From the NCBI GenBank assembly GCA_902802515.1, contig CADCMM010000002.1, positions 1 through 64,000 of the forward strand: a DNA stretch of 64,000 nucleotides. The letters are read 5' to 3'. Within the stretch, counting starts at the first letter, position 1; each line of letters starts with the position of its first letter. The notes beneath the pieces are model-generated. The model was not told where the DNA came from and searched no databases. It was given only the letters and a program-made list of their open reading frames with translations. The stretch is from an uncultured Lachnospiraceae bacterium (GTDB lineage Bacteria; Bacillota; Clostridia; Lachnospirales; Lachnospiraceae). Both the position numbers and the translations under genes were made by a program. Positions 27,864 through 37,050 of the stretch are shown here, one piece after another.

Positions 27864-28118
27864 GTGGAGAGAAATCTTAGAAAAACCCGTACAGGGAAAG
27901 TCGTTAGTAATAAAATGGATAAAACCATCGTTGTTGCAGTAGAAGATCACGTAAAACATCCTCTTTACAAGAAAATCGTGAAAAGAACCTACAAGCTGAA
28001 AGCTCATGATGAGAACAACGAATGCAACATCGGTGATACCGTTAAAGTGATGGAGACAAGACCGCTGTCCAAAGACAAGAGATGGAGACTTGTTGAGATC
28101 GTCGAGAAAGTCAAATAA
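27864..28118 (+). CDS. rpsQ: 30S ribosomal protein S17
   Basis: The 84-residue OB-fold protein has [19 protein letters not shown] and [19 protein letters not shown]. It is an early 16S rRNA-binding assembly protein. The GTG at 27864 follows AAGGAG by seven bases; the upstream ATG at 27843 would overlap this RBS. Confidence 0.96.
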   Translation: MERNLRKTRTGKVVSNKMDKTIVVAVEDHVKHPLYKKIVKRTYKLKAHDENNECNIGDTVKVMETRPLSKDKRWRLVEIVEKVK

Positions 28119-28139
28119 GATATTAGGAGGGATATCAGC

Positions 28140-28508
28140 ATGGTACAACAGGAAACTAGACTGAAAGTTGCTGATAACACTGGCGCCAAAGAATTGCTTT
28201 GCATCAGAGTTATGGGCGGTTCTACTAGAAGATATGCAAACATTGGTGATATTATCGTTGCTTCTGTCAAAGATGCAACGCCAGGCGGTGTTGTTAAAAA
28301 AGGTGATGTTGTAAAAGCTGTTGTGGTTCGTACCGTAAAAGGTGTTCGCCGCAAAGACGGTTCTTACATTAAATTTGACGAAAATGCTGCTGTTATCATC
28401 AAAGAGGATTTGAATCCGAGAGGAACCCGTATTTTTGGACCGGTTGCAAGAGAACTTCGTGATAAGAAATTCATGAAGATCGTTTCCTTAGCTCCGGAAG
28501 TATTATAG
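28140..28508 (+). CDS. rplN: 50S ribosomal protein L14
   Basis: The 122-residue L14 has [19 protein letters not shown] and the C-terminal [16 protein letters not shown]. It forms part of intersubunit bridges B5 and B8 and is the docking site of RsfS. TAGGAGG precedes the ATG. Confidence 0.98.
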   Translation: MVQQETRLKVADNTGAKELLCIRVMGGSTRRYANIGDIIVASVKDATPGGVVKKGDVVKAVVVRTVKGVRRKDGSYIKFDENAAVIIKEDLNPRGTRIFGPVARELRDKKFMKIVSLAPEVL

Positions 28509-28521
28509 GAGGGTCAAGATC

Positions 28522-28821
28522 ATGATGAAGATCAAAACTGGCGACACAGTCAAGGTTATCGCAGGTAAAGATAAAGATAAAGAAGGCAAGGTTCTGGCTG
28601 TGAAGAACGGTAAGGTTCTCGTTGAGGGCGTTGGCATGGTGACAAAGCATACCAAACCGTCAGCAGCAAATCAGCAGGGCGGCATTGTAAATAAAGAGTC
28701 CTATATTGACATTTCCAATGTAATGTATCTCCATAAGGGAAAAGCAACAAGAGTTGGCTTTAAGATAGATGGAGACAAAAAAGTCCGTGTGGCTAAGGCT
28801 ACTGGCGAAGTAATCGATTAA
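28522..28821 (+). CDS. rplX: 50S ribosomal protein L24
   Basis: The 99-residue protein has the KOW motif [20 protein letters not shown] and the conserved [16 protein letters not shown]24 initiates 50S assembly at the 5' end of 23S rRNA. Two adjacent ATGs (28522, 28525) follow TAGGAGG; the first is listed. Confidence 0.97.
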   Translation: MMKIKTGDTVKVIAGKDKDKEGKVLAVKNGKVLVEGVGMVTKHTKPSAANQQGGIVNKESYIDISNVMYLHKGKATRVGFKIDGDKKVRVAKATGEVID

Positions 28822-28843
28822 TTGAGAGAGGAGGTCGCACAAG

Positions 28844-29383
28844 TTGAGTAGATTAAAAGAAACTTATCAGAATGAAATCGTAGATGCTATGATTAAGAAA
28901 TTCGGATATAAAAATATCATGGAAGTTCCGAAGCTGGACAAAGTAGTAGTCAACATGGGTGTTGGCGAGGCAAAAGAAAACGCAAAGGTTCTGGAGTCTG
29001 CCGTGAAAGATATGGAAACCATCACTGGACAGAAAGCAGTTTTGACCAAGGCGAAAAATTCCGTGGCTAACTTCAAAATCCGTGAGGGTATGGCGATCGG
29101 CTGCAAGACCACTCTTCGTGGGGAGAAGATGTATGAGTTCGTTGACCGTCTTATCAATCTGGCACTGCCGCGAGTTCGTGACTTTAGAGGCGTAAACCCG
29201 AACGCGTTCGATGGAAGAGGAAATTATGCTCTTGGCATCAGAGAACAGCTGATTTTCCCGGAAATCGAGTACGATAAAGTTGACAAGGTAAGGGGTATGG
29301 ACGTAATTTTCGTAACTACCGCTAAGACCGATGAAGAAGCCCGCGAGTTATTGACATTATTCAATATGCCGTTTGCGAAATAA
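28844..29383 (+). CDS. rplE: 50S ribosomal protein L5
   Basis: The 179-residue L5 has [19 protein letters not shown], the 5S-rRNA-contacting [19 protein letters not shown] and [17 protein letters not shown]. It carries 5S rRNA into the 50S subunit with L18. The start is TTG, preceded by GAGGAGG. Confidence 0.98.
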   Translation: MSRLKETYQNEIVDAMIKKFGYKNIMEVPKLDKVVVNMGVGEAKENAKVLESAVKDMETITGQKAVLTKAKNSVANFKIREGMAIGCKTTLRGEKMYEFVDRLINLALPRVRDFRGVNPNAFDGRGNYALGIREQLIFPEIEYDKVDKVRGMDVIFVTTAKTDEEARELLTLFNMPFAK

Positions 29384-29398
29384 TAGGAGGTAAATTTC

Positions 29399-29584
29399 AT
29401 GGCTAAGACAGCAATGAAAATAAAACAGCAGCGCACACCAAAATTCTCCACAAGAGCATATACTCGCTGCCGTATCTGCGGACGTCCGCATTCTGTTTTA
29501 AGAAAATATGGCATTTGCCGTGTCTGCTTCCGTGAATTAGCTTATAAGGGCGAGATCCCGGGAGTGAAAAAGGCTAGTTGGTAG
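29399..29584 (+). CDS. rpsN: 30S ribosomal protein S14, type Z (zinc-binding)
   Basis: The 61-residue protein is the short zinc-containing S14 form, with [20 protein letters not shown] giving the two CxxC pairs. It sits in the 30S head. Its stop codon touches the start of the structured repeat at 29584. TAGGAGG precedes the ATG. Confidence 0.98.
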   Translation: MAKTAMKIKQQRTPKFSTRAYTRCRICGRPHSVLRKYGICRVCFRELAYKGEIPGVKKASW

Positions 29585-29707
29585 GCCGAAAGCAACTTAG
29601 TGAATGCAAGCTGACAGGCGAAGCATGAACTTAGTGCGAGGCCGTTCGCGAACCTAAGCGAGCCCAAACCGATAGGTGCGGCGCGAGCATAGTTGAGCGA
29701 ACGTACC
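29584..29707 (+). repeat. Structured intergenic repeat, family A copy 1 (rpsN-rpsH)
   Basis: This 124-base element aligns end to end with 30180-30302. Conserved blocks include GGCCGAAAGCAA, TTAGTGAATGC, GCGAGG-CGTTCG-GAACCT and GTTGA-CGAAC-TACC. Here CTTAG...CTAAG can pair around GTTCGCGAAC; in the other copy the same positions read CTAAG...CTTAG, so both bases of each pair have changed together. Confidence 0.85.
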
Positions 29708-29775
29708 CCCAATTTGCCTAGACCTAAATTTACTGTTTAACCGAACATGTCAAGTCTTTAAAGGAGGATACTAAC

Positions 29776-30177
29776 ATGACAACAAACGATCCAATTGCAG
29801 ATATGCTTACAAGAATCCGTAATGCAAATACTGCGAAACATGATACTGTGGATGTTCCGGCATCCAAGATGAAGATTGCTATCGCAAACATTTTGCTGGA
29901 CGAAGGATATATTGAAAAATATGATCTGATCGAAGATGGCGCATTCAAGACCATCCACATTACACTGAAATATGGCAAGGACAAGAACGAAAAGATTATC
30001 ACTGGCCTGAAGAGAATCTCCAAACCGGGTCTTCGTGTTTACGCAGGCAAGGATGATATGCCGAGAGTACTTGGCGGTCTGGGTATCGCGATCGTATCCA
30101 CAAACCAGGGTGTCATCACTGACAAACAGGCAAGAAAGCTGCATGTGGGCGGCGAGGTATTAGCTTTTGTATGGTGA
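29776..30177 (+). CDS. rpsH: 30S ribosomal protein S8
   Basis: The 133-residue S8 has the start [20 protein letters not shown] and the C-terminal [19 protein letters not shown]. It is a primary 16S rRNA-binding protein and the autogenous repressor of the spc operon in E. coli. Unusually, a copy of repeat family A lies directly on each side of it. AAAGGAGG precedes the ATG. Confidence 0.98.
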   Translation: MTTNDPIADMLTRIRNANTAKHDTVDVPASKMKIAIANILLDEGYIEKYDLIEDGAFKTIHITLKYGKDKNEKIITGLKRISKPGLRVYAGKDDMPRVLGGLGIAIVSTNQGVITDKQARKLHVGGEVLAFVW

Positions 30178-30179
30178 CC

Positions 30180-30302
30180 GGCCGAAAGCAAATTAGTGAA
30201 TGCGAGCCGAAAGGTGAAGTATGAACTAAGCGCGAGGTCGTTCGTGAACCTTAGTGAGCACAAGACGTAGGCGCAGGGCGAACTAAGTTGAACGAACATA
30301 CC
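30180..30302 (+). repeat. Structured intergenic repeat, family A copy 2 (rpsH-rplF)
   Basis: Direct repeat of 29584-29707 in the same orientation, starting three bases after the rpsH stop. Differences are concentrated in predicted stems and are largely compensatory (see copy 1). A separate hairpin AAAAGTC/GACTTTT follows at 30326-30342. Confidence 0.85.
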
Positions 30303-30371
30303 ATTTTATATTCACTGAAAACAGAAAAGTCACGGACTTTTCCGAAAATCTAAGTAAGGAGGAAAATAGGC

Positions 30372-30911
30372 ATGTCACGTATCGGAAGAATGCCGGTTGC
30401 GATCCCCGCAGGTGTAACGGTTGAGATCGCTGAGGGTAACAAGGTTACCGTAAAAGGACCAAAAGGAACTCTGGAAAGAGAACTTCCTAAGGAAATGGAT
30501 ATTAAGCTGGAAGACGGCCATGTGGTTGTTTCCAGACCGAATGATTTAAAGAAAATGAAATCTCTCCATGGTTTGACCAGAACACTGATTCACAATATGG
30601 TTGTTGGAGTCAGTGAAGGTTATACTAAGACTCTGGAAGTAAATGGTGTTGGTTACAGAGCTGCAAAAGCTGGAAAGAAACTGACTCTGACTCTGGGTTA
30701 TTCCCATCCGGTAGAGATGGAAGACCCTGAAGGAATTGAAACCAAAGTCGATGGAAACAAGATCATTGTTTCCGGTATCAGCAAAGAAAAAGTAGGCCAG
30801 TATGCGGCTGAGATCAGAGAGAAGAGAAAACCGGAACCATATAAGGGCAAGGGTATCAAATACGATTACGAAGTGATCAGACGCAAAGTTGGTAAGACTG
30901 GTAAGAAATAA
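30372..30911 (+). CDS. rplF: 50S ribosomal protein L6
   Basis: The 179-residue L6 has [35 protein letters not shown] and the C-terminal [19 protein letters not shown]. It stabilises the GTPase-associated region of the 50S subunit. AAGGAGG precedes the ATG. Confidence 0.98.
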   Translation: MSRIGRMPVAIPAGVTVEIAEGNKVTVKGPKGTLERELPKEMDIKLEDGHVVVSRPNDLKKMKSLHGLTRTLIHNMVVGVSEGYTKTLEVNGVGYRAAKAGKKLTLTLGYSHPVEMEDPEGIETKVDGNKIIVSGISKEKVGQYAAEIREKRKPEPYKGKGIKYDYEVIRRKVGKTGKK

Positions 30912-30928
30912 GTAAGGAGAGTGCGAGA

Positions 30929-31297
30929 ATGGTTAGCAAAGAATCAAGAACTAAAGTTCGTGTAAATAAACATAGAAAAATTCGTAACCGTTTCAGCGGC
31001 ACTGCCCAGAGGCCGCGTTTGGCTGTGTTTAGAAGTAACAATCATATGTATGCGCAGATCATTGATGACACCATTGGAAATACTCTGGTATCTGCCAGCA
31101 CCCTGCAGAAGGATGTAAAGGCTGAATTAGAAAAAACCAACAATGTTGACGCAGCAGCATACCTGGGGACAGTAATCGCTAAGAAAGCTCTGGAAAAGGG
31201 AATCACTACCGTTGTATTTGACAGAGGAGGATTCATCTATCAGGGTAAGATCAAAGCTTTAGCAGACGCAGCCAGAGAAGCTGGACTGGAATTCTAG
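30929..31297 (+). CDS. rplR: 50S ribosomal protein L18
   Basis: The 122-residue L18 has [19 protein letters not shown] and [19 protein letters not shown]. It binds 5S rRNA together with L5. It lies 17 bases after rplF; AAGGAG precedes the ATG. Confidence 0.98.
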   Translation: MVSKESRTKVRVNKHRKIRNRFSGTAQRPRLAVFRSNNHMYAQIIDDTIGNTLVSASTLQKDVKAELEKTNNVDAAAYLGTVIAKKALEKGITTVVFDRGGFIYQGKIKALADAAREAGLEF

Positions 31298-31316
31298 GAA
31301 AGGAAGGAAAAGACAC

Positions 31317-31826
31317 ATGAGACATGAAATCATTGATGCTAGTCAGTTTGAACTGAACGACAAAGTAGTGTCAATCAAACGCGTAACCAAGGTTGTTAAA
31401 GGCGGACGTAACATGCGTTTCACAGCTCTGGTTGTAGTAGGCGATGGCAATGGACATGTAGGTGCTGGTCTTGGAAAAGCCACTGAAATTCCGGAAGCGA
31501 TCCGCAAAGGCAAAGAAGATGCAATGAAAAAACTGATCAATGTGGCAATGGATGAGTATGCCAGTGTACCCCATGACTTTATCGGAAAATTTGGCGGTGC
31601 GTCCGTGTTGCTGAAGAGAGCACCGGAAGGTACAGGTATCATTGCAGGCGGTCCGGCTCGTACCGTGCTGGAGTTAGCTGGCATTAAGAACATCCGTACA
31701 AAATCCTTAGGCTCCAACAACAAGCAGAACGTTGTCCTGGCTACTCTGGATGCTTTGAAACAGCTGAAGAGCCCGGAAGAGGTTGCAAGACTTCGCGGCA
31801 AATCTGTTGAAGAGATTCTGGGTTAA
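31317..31826 (+). CDS. rpsE: 30S ribosomal protein S5
   Basis: The 169-residue S5 has the dsRBD-like N-terminal part ([37 protein letters not shown]) and the C-terminal [19 protein letters not shown]. It contributes to decoding fidelity near S4. GGAAAGGAAGG precedes the ATG. Confidence 0.98.
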   Translation: MRHEIIDASQFELNDKVVSIKRVTKVVKGGRNMRFTALVVVGDGNGHVGAGLGKATEIPEAIRKGKEDAMKKLINVAMDEYASVPHDFIGKFGGASVLLKRAPEGTGIIAGGPARTVLELAGIKNIRTKSLGSNNKQNVVLATLDALKQLKSPEEVARLRGKSVEEILG

Positions 31827-31839
31827 GGAGGAATTGGAA

Positions 31840-32022
31840 ATGGCAGATAAATTAAAGATCACATTAGTAAAATCCACGATCGGCGCTATACCAAAGCATC
31901 GGGCAACGGTTGCTGCTCTTGGATTAAAGAAGCTGAACAAGACAGTTGAATTACCGGATAATGCTGCAGTGAGAGGAATGGTTGCCCAGGTACAGCATTT
32001 AGTAAAAGTTGAAGAAGTTTAA
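31840..32022 (+). CDS. rpmD: 50S ribosomal protein L30
   Basis: The 60-residue protein has [19 protein letters not shown] and [19 protein letters not shown], the bacterial short L30. The ATG at 31840 follows AAGGAGG; an upstream frame runs into rpsE. Confidence 0.97.
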   Translation: MADKLKITLVKSTIGAIPKHRATVAALGLKKLNKTVELPDNAAVRGMVAQVQHLVKVEEV

Positions 32023-32047
32023 TTATCACAGATAAGGAGGTGTCACG

Positions 32048-32488
32048 ATGGATTTATCAAATTTAAGCCCTGCTGCAGGTTCCGTGCAGAGCGATAATTT
32101 CAGAAGAGGACGTGGACACGGTTCAGGAAACGGCAAGACAGCCGGCAAGGGACATAAGGGTCAGAAGGCACGTTCCGGAGCACCAAGAATTGGTTTTGAA
32201 GGTGGACAGATGCCTTTGTATAGGAGACTTCCTAAGAGAGGATTCAAGAACAGAAACAGACTGGAAATCGAAGCAATCAATCTGGGAGCACTGGAAGTAT
32301 TCGAGGACGGAGCAGAAGTTACTGTAGAGGCTCTTCTGGAGAACGGCATCATCAAGGATTCCAAAGATGGTGTAAAAATCCTTGGAAACGGCACATTGAC
32401 CAAGAAACTGAATGTCAAAGTGAACGCGTACAGCGAGAGCGCTAAGGCTAAGATTGAGGAACTTGGTGGAAAAGCAGAGGTGATCTAA
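32048..32488 (+). CDS. rplO: 50S ribosomal protein L15
   Basis: The 146-residue L15 has the glycine/lysine-rich N-terminus ([20 protein letters not shown]) and [17 protein letters not shown]. It is a late assembly protein. It overlaps secY by one base (TAATG). Confidence 0.98.
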   Translation: MDLSNLSPAAGSVQSDNFRRGRGHGSGNGKTAGKGHKGQKARSGAPRIGFEGGQMPLYRRLPKRGFKNRNRLEIEAINLGALEVFEDGAEVTVEALLENGIIKDSKDGVKILGNGTLTKKLNVKVNAYSESAKAKIEELGGKAEVI

Positions 32489-33804
32489 TGTTAGAGACAC
32501 TGCGTAATGCATTTAAAATCAAAGACATCAGAAAAAAGCTGTTTTTTACTTTCTTTATGCTGATAGTGGTGAGATTTGGTTCACAGCTTCCGGTACCCGG
32601 TGTGAACAGGGAGTATTTCAGCAATTGGTTTGCAAGTCAGCAGACCAATGGAGCATTTAACTTTTTCTCCGCTTTTACGGGTGGATCTTTTGAGAAAATG
32701 TCTATCTTCGCGCTGAACATCACACCGTACATCACTTCATCTATTATTATGCAGCTTCTCACCATCGCTATTCCCAAGCTGGAGGAGATGCATCGAGATG
32801 GAGAGGACGGCAGAAAGAAAATCCAGACCATTACCCGTTATTTGACGGTGGGTTTGGCTCTGTTTGAGAGTATTGCCATGACCATCGGTTTTGGCAGATC
32901 CGGGTTGATCCAGAATGTAAATTTCCTGAACAGTCTGACCGTAGTTGTGGCGTTGACGGCTGGTTCTGCTTTTCTGATGTGGGTTGGTGAGAGAATTACG
33001 GAGAAAGGCGTTGGAAATGGTATTTCCATCGTCCTGATGATCAACATTCTCTCCCGGGTACCGCAGGATATCGCGTCATTGTTTGAGACTTTTGTAAAGG
33101 GAAAAACAGTTGCAAAAGGTCTGTTGGCAGCACTGATCATCATTGGTGTTATTCTTCTGACTATCGTTCTCGTAATCGTGCTGAACGATGCCACAAGAAG
33201 GATCCCGGTTCAATATGCAAAGAAGATGCAGGGAAGGAAGCTGGTTGGCGGACAATCTACGTTTATTCCCCTGAAGGTAAACACAGCAGGTGTCATCCCG
33301 GTTATCTTTGCTTCTTCACTGATGTCGATACCGCAGATTATTCTTTCCTTTACAGGGAAGTCTGCCAGCGGTGTTGGAGCCACAATTCTTGGAATGCTGA
33401 ACCAGAATAACTGGTTTAAGTTCAAAGAACCGGTATATTCCGTAGGATTGGTATTATATATTGTATTGATCATTTTCTTTGCTTATTTCTATACTTCCAT
33501 TACATTCAATCCGATTGAAGTGGCAGATAATATGAAAAAGCAGGGAGGATTTATCCCGGGTATTCGTCCTGGTAAGCCTACTACGGATTATCTGAATAAG
33601 ATTCTCGGATATATCGTGTTTATTGGTGCCGCAGGGCTAACGATTGTGGTGTTGATTCCAATTTTCTTTAACGGCGTATTCGGCGCATATGTTTCTTTTG
33701 GAGGTACTTCCATTATCATTATCGTGGGCGTAATCCTGGAGACATTAAAACAGATCGAATCTCAGATGGTAGTAAGAAACTACAAGGGATTCCTCAGCGA
33801 ATAG
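32488..33804 (+). CDS. secY: Preprotein translocase subunit SecY
   Basis: The 438-residue protein is the channel subunit of the Sec translocon in the cytoplasmic membrane, with ten predicted helices. Visible signatures are FGSQLPVPGVN, the ALNITPYITSSIIMQLL segment of helix 2, the cytosolic loop RRIPVQYAKKMQGRK, and NPIEVADNMKKQGGFIPGIRPG. Its position after rplO is the usual one, coupling translocon synthesis to ribosome synthesis. Confidence 0.98.
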   Translation: MLETLRNAFKIKDIRKKLFFTFFMLIVVRFGSQLPVPGVNREYFSNWFASQQTNGAFNFFSAFTGGSFEKMSIFALNITPYITSSIIMQLLTIAIPKLEEMHRDGEDGRKKIQTITRYLTVGLALFESIAMTIGFGRSGLIQNVNFLNSLTVVVALTAGSAFLMWVGERITEKGVGNGISIVLMINILSRVPQDIASLFETFVKGKTVAKGLLAALIIIGVILLTIVLVIVLNDATRRIPVQYAKKMQGRKLVGGQSTFIPLKVNTAGVIPVIFASSLMSIPQIILSFTGKSASGVGATILGMLNQNNWFKFKEPVYSVGLVLYIVLIIFFAYFYTSITFNPIEVADNMKKQGGFIPGIRPGKPTTDYLNKILGYIVFIGAAGLTIVVLIPIFFNGVFGAYVSFGGTSIIIIVGVILETLKQIESQMVVRNYKGFLSE

Positions 33805-33814
33805 TAATTTTACT

Positions 33815-33848
33815 GGGGCTGTTGCATATAGCGCGACAGCCCCATCTT
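33815..33848 (+). terminator. Hairpin (attenuator-like) between secY and adk
   Basis: GGGGCTGT (33815-33822) pairs with ACAGCCCC (33836-33843), followed by a weak T-containing tail (ATCTTTC). Partial termination inside the operon is plausible. The stem base recurs at 54043 and, in part, at 6494 and 40910. Confidence 0.6.
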
Positions 33849-33867
33849 TCAAAGAAAGGCTAATGAC

Positions 33868-34512
33868 ATGAGAATTATTATGCTTGGAGCACCCGGCGCA
33901 GGAAAGGGAACACAGGCAAAAATGCTTGCTGTGAAGTATTCTATTCCGCACATTTCAACGGGTGATATTTTCAGGGCCAACATCAAAAATGGAACAGAGC
34001 TGGGAAAGAAAGCGAAAGCATTTATGGATCAGGGTTTATTGGTACCAGATGAACTCACCTGTGATCTTGTGGTGGACCGCATCGCTCAGGAGGACTGTAA
34101 GAACGGTTATATTCTGGATGGTTTTCCAAGGACGATCCCACAGGCAGAAGCTTTGGATGCGGCATTGAAAATTATGGGAACTGCGATTGATTACGCTATA
34201 AATGTAGATGTTCCGGACGAAAATATTGTAAATCGTATGGGTGGAAGAAGAGCCTGTGTGGGCTGCGGAGCTACCTACCATATTGTTTATAATACGCCGA
34301 AGACAGCAGACATCTGTGATGCCTGTGGAGAAAAGCTGATTTTGCGAGATGATGATCAGCCGGAAACGGTACAGAAGCGCTTAACGGTATATCATGACCA
34401 GACACAGCCGTTGATTGACTACTATGAGAAAGCCGGAGTGCTCAGAACTGTGGATGGCACTGTGGATATGGAAGATGTATTTGCAGCCATTGTTAAGATT
34501 TTAGGAGAGTAA
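33868..34512 (+). CDS. adk: Adenylate kinase (zinc-containing LID)
   Basis: The 214-residue enzyme interconverts ATP + AMP and 2 ADP. The P-loop is [14 protein letters not shown] at residues 7-20, with STGDIFRA in the NMP-binding part and GFPRTIPQA after it. The LID domain carries four cysteines in two CxxC pairs (CVGC and CDAC), the zinc-stabilised Gram-positive form. Typical position between secY and map. Confidence 0.98.
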   Translation: MRIIMLGAPGAGKGTQAKMLAVKYSIPHISTGDIFRANIKNGTELGKKAKAFMDQGLLVPDELTCDLVVDRIAQEDCKNGYILDGFPRTIPQAEALDAALKIMGTAIDYAINVDVPDENIVNRMGGRRACVGCGATYHIVYNTPKTADICDACGEKLILRDDDQPETVQKRLTVYHDQTQPLIDYYEKAGVLRTVDGTVDMEDVFAAIVKILGE

Positions 34513-34516
34513 TCAT

Positions 34517-35272
34517 ATGTCAGTAACAGTAAAATCTGCATCAGAAATAGCACTGATGAGAGAAGCGGGAAGGCTTCTTGAAATTGTACATGATGAACTG
34601 GCTAACATGATCAGACCGGGGATATCTACATTAGATATTGACCGGGAGGGTGAGCGGCTGATCCGAAGTTTCGGTTGCATTCCCAACTTTTTGAATTACA
34701 ATGGTTATCCGGCTTCTATTTGTGTTTCTGTTAATGACGAGGTCGTACATGGTATCCCGAAAAAAAAACGTATTTTGCAGGAGGGCGATATCGTAAGCCT
34801 GGATGCGGGGCTGATCTACAAGGGATGGCATTCCGACGCAGCCCGCACCTATGGTGTTGGCAGGATTTCGCCGGAAGCCCAGAAACTGATTGACGTCACG
34901 AAGGAGTGTTTCTTCCGGGGTATTGAGTTTGCCAGAGCGGGGCATCATCTGCATGAGATATCTGCAGCCATCGGATCTTACGCAGAATCCTTTGGCTATG
35001 GAGTTGTACGGGATATGGTAGGCCATGGTATCGGAACTGCGCTTCATGAAGACCCCCAGATACCGAATTTTGCTCAGAAACGAAGAGGTATCCGCCTCGT
35101 GCCGGGAATGACATTGGCTATCGAGCCGATGATCGACGCTGGAACCTGGGAAGTAGAGTGGCTGGATGACGATTGGACGGTTGTGACAGCAGACGGTTCC
35201 TTGTCTGCTCATTACGAAAATACGGTTCTCATTACAGATGGCGATCCGGAAATACTGACGTTGAGTAAGTAG
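34517..35272 (+). CDS. map: Methionine aminopeptidase, type I
   Basis: The 251-residue metalloprotease removes N-terminal Met from nascent proteins. The pita-bread ligands are visible: Asp in SLDAGLIYKGWHSDAARTYG (two Asp), His in GHGIGTALHEDPQ, Glu in AIEPM and Glu in HYENTVLI. The length is that of the short type I enzyme without a zinc-finger leader. It lies four bases after adk. Confidence 0.97.
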   Translation: MSVTVKSASEIALMREAGRLLEIVHDELANMIRPGISTLDIDREGERLIRSFGCIPNFLNYNGYPASICVSVNDEVVHGIPKKKRILQEGDIVSLDAGLIYKGWHSDAARTYGVGRISPEAQKLIDVTKECFFRGIEFARAGHHLHEISAAIGSYAESFGYGVVRDMVGHGIGTALHEDPQIPNFAQKRRGIRLVPGMTLAIEPMIDAGTWEVEWLDDDWTVVTADGSLSAHYENTVLITDGDPEILTLSK

Positions 35273-35281
35273 GTGGCCGTT

Positions 35282-35557
35282 ATGGAATTATATCAGGCAA
35301 AGCTGCTGGCAACGTCTCTTGCAGGCCATGATAAAGGAAAATGTTACGTGGTGCTGCGACAGGATAATGATGGGTATTACCTGGTTGACGGAACAAACAA
35401 ATTGCTGGCTCGTCCCAAAAAGAAAAATCAGAAACACGTGCAGCTGATCAAACATCTTCCTGAGGAATTGACGGAACCCATGGAAAATATACGGGAAGAC
35501 GCAGACGTCAGAAAGATTTTGAAACTATATGATGACACAAGGAACATTAGTGGCTAA
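35282..35557 (+). CDS. KOW domain RNA-binding protein
   Basis: This 91-residue protein matches the L14e/KOW-type small RNA-binding proteins often found between map and infA in Clostridia: [23 protein letters not shown], then [20 protein letters not shown]. The role is not established; location implies ribosome or translation work. The ATG at 35282 follows AGTAGGTGG; a GTG at 35273 overlaps the map stop. Confidence 0.85.
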   Translation: MELYQAKLLATSLAGHDKGKCYVVLRQDNDGYYLVDGTNKLLARPKKKNQKHVQLIKHLPEELTEPMENIREDADVRKILKLYDDTRNISG

Positions 35558-35580
35558 TAATAGAACAAGGAGGTTCATGC

Positions 35581-35799
35581 ATGTCAAAGGCAGACGTGAT
35601 TGAAGTAGAAGGTACTGTGCTGGAGAAGCTTCCCAACGCGATGTTTAAAGTAGAACTGGAGAACAAACATGTGGTTCTGGCGCACATCAGCGGTAAGCTT
35701 CGCATGAATTTCATCCGGATTCTTCCGGGTGATAAAGTGACTATAGAATTATCTCCTTACGATCTTTCCAAAGGAAGGATCATCTGGAGAGACAAATAA
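35581..35799 (+). CDS. infA: Translation initiation factor IF-1
   Basis: The 72-residue OB-fold protein has the full-length match [36 protein letters not shown] and [11 protein letters not shown]. It occupies the 30S A site during initiation. AAGGAGG precedes the ATG. Confidence 0.98.
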   Translation: MSKADVIEVEGTVLEKLPNAMFKVELENKHVVLAHISGKLRMNFIRILPGDKVTIELSPYDLSKGRIIWRDK

Positions 35800-35809
35800 A
35801 AAAGCGTAG

Positions 35810-35840
35810 GGACTGTTCCGGAAGACGGGCGGTCCTTTTT
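35810..35840 (+). terminator. Terminator after infA
   Basis: GGACTGTTC (35810-35818) pairs with GGGCGGTCC (35827-35835) with G-T wobbles, followed by five T. It separates the spc operon from rpmJ-rplQ. Confidence 0.65.
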
Positions 35841-35853
35841 AAATGATAATTAG

Positions 35854-36047
35854 TTACTATTCACAGCCTGTTTGGAATCGGGTTCTGGCTTGTTATGCTT
35901 GCATGGACAAGTCAGATTCTGATTTCAAACAAGGCATGCGAAGCAGGAACCTGCCCCACAACATCAGACATAAGCGTCGTAAGACGCGGCAGATGTGCGC
36001 GGCACGAATGGTCTGAGGTCTGTTGGCGGAGGGGCTGTGAATAGTAA
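35854..36047. repeat. Structured intergenic element, family C copy 1, with 15-bp terminal inverted repeats
   Basis: Perfect 15-base ends TTACTATTCACAGCC (35854-35868) and GGCTGTGAATAGTAA (36033-36047) enclose a long imperfect hairpin (TTTGGAATC... with ...GATTTCAAA) and a conserved module at 35954-36049 (CAGACATAAGCGTCGTAAG, GTGCGCGGCAC, ATGGTCTGA). The module recurs at 55377-55473. Small-MITE or structured-RNA origin are both possible. Confidence 0.8.
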
Positions 36048-36076
36048 TGACAGTTACAAGGATTTTTAAAAATTGC

Positions 36077-36105
36077 TTGCATTTTCCAGAATACCGTAAT
36101 ATAAT
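36077..36105 (+). promoter_or_regulatory. Promoter of rpmJ and the alpha operon
   Basis: TTGCAT (36077-36082), a 17-base spacer and TATAAT (36100-36105), after the infA terminator and repeat C1. Confidence 0.7.
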
Positions 36106-36188
36106 GTTATCTGTACTTTTGTGAGCAGGGGACAAGTGTGTCTTTTTGTGCCCAAAATACAACAGCAAAGGTGAAAGGAGGATTAACC

Positions 36189-36302
36189 ATGAAGGTTAGA
36201 TCATCAGTGAAACCCATCTGTGAAAAGTGCAAAGTTATCAAGAGAAAGGGAAGCATCCGGATTATCTGTGAGAATCCCAAGCACAAACAGAGACAGGGTT
36301 AA
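36189..36302 (+). CDS. rpmJ: 50S ribosomal protein L36 (zinc-binding form)
   Basis: The 37-residue protein is complete: [20 protein letters not shown], then the second half with Cys27 and His32 completing the C-x2-C-x12-C-x4-H zinc site. AAAGGAGG precedes the ATG. Confidence 0.98.
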   Translation: MKVRSSVKPICEKCKVIKRKGSIRIICENPKHKQRQG

Positions 36303-36649
36303 GCGACATTAAAAGTAGCGGCAACAGTGGAGACTGCCCGGGAGGGCTGTGACACTGTATACAATATAAGATGGAATTATGGGATTTTAATAATTTCTGT
36401 TATTTCGTTGAGATATTGGCTTTTAATACCAACTCAGGATGTACTGCATTGGATGAAGTATTCATCCCCATTTTACGCCAAATCCGCTATAGACGTAAGA
36501 TCGGTGAATGCGTTGCAAGAGTTTCAGACTCACGGCTTAATGGGTTGGAAAGGCTGCGGAAGCGGCTGGGTGTCTATGTTACACCCCAATTAGAGACAAT
36601 AAACGGACGCTTCTTGGCATAGCGTCCCAGGAAAATGGAGGAAAATTAC
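36303..36649 (+). other. 347-base rpmJ-rpsM spacer without a convincing gene
   Basis: In most relatives rpmJ and rpsM are nearly adjacent. Here a GCCC/GGGC hairpin near 36337-36349 is the only clear structure. Two overlapping frames of 83-88 codons lack an RBS and any recognisable motif. A leader controlling rpsM or a decayed insertion are possibilities. Confidence 0.5.
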
Positions 36650-37021
36650 ATGGCTCGTATTGCTGGTGTAGACTTACCAAGAGAAAAACGTGTAGAGATC
36701 GGTTTGACGTACATCTACGGTATCGGTAGAGCAACCTCAAACAAGATTCTCGAGGCAGCTAATGTAAATCCTGACACCCGTGTCAGAGATTTGACAGACG
36801 AAGAAGTTGATAAGATCCGTGTCGCCATTGAGGACCAGGGCGTCATGGTAGAGGGTGATCTTCGTCGTGACATCGCGATGAACATCAAGAGACTTCAGGA
36901 GATCGGATGCTATAGAGGTATCCGTCACAGAAAAGGTCTTCCGGTTCGTGGACAGAAGACCAAGACAAACGCAAGAACCCGCAAGGGACCGAAGAGAACA
37001 GTAGCAAATAAGAAGAAATAA
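36650..37021 (+). CDS. rpsM: 30S ribosomal protein S13
   Basis: The 123-residue S13 has [20 protein letters not shown], the helix-hairpin-helix part and the C-terminal [19 protein letters not shown] that reaches the tRNAs. The ATG at 36650 follows GGAGG; an ATG five codons earlier overlaps the RBS. Confidence 0.98.
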   Translation: MARIAGVDLPREKRVEIGLTYIYGIGRATSNKILEAANVNPDTRVRDLTDEEVDKIRVAIEDQGVMVEGDLRRDIAMNIKRLQEIGCYRGIRHRKGLPVRGQKTKTNARTRKGPKRTVANKKK

Positions 37022-37050
37022 TCGATCATCGAGAAAGTAGGTTAGTTTAA

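Noticed and set aside
35854-36047. Element after infA considered as an insertion sequence
   Set aside because: It is under 200 bases and encodes no transposase; at most it is a non-autonomous element.
36371-36622. Possible 83-residue protein between rpmJ and rpsM
   Set aside because: No Shine-Dalgarno sequence, no recognisable domain, and a second overlapping frame of equal quality.
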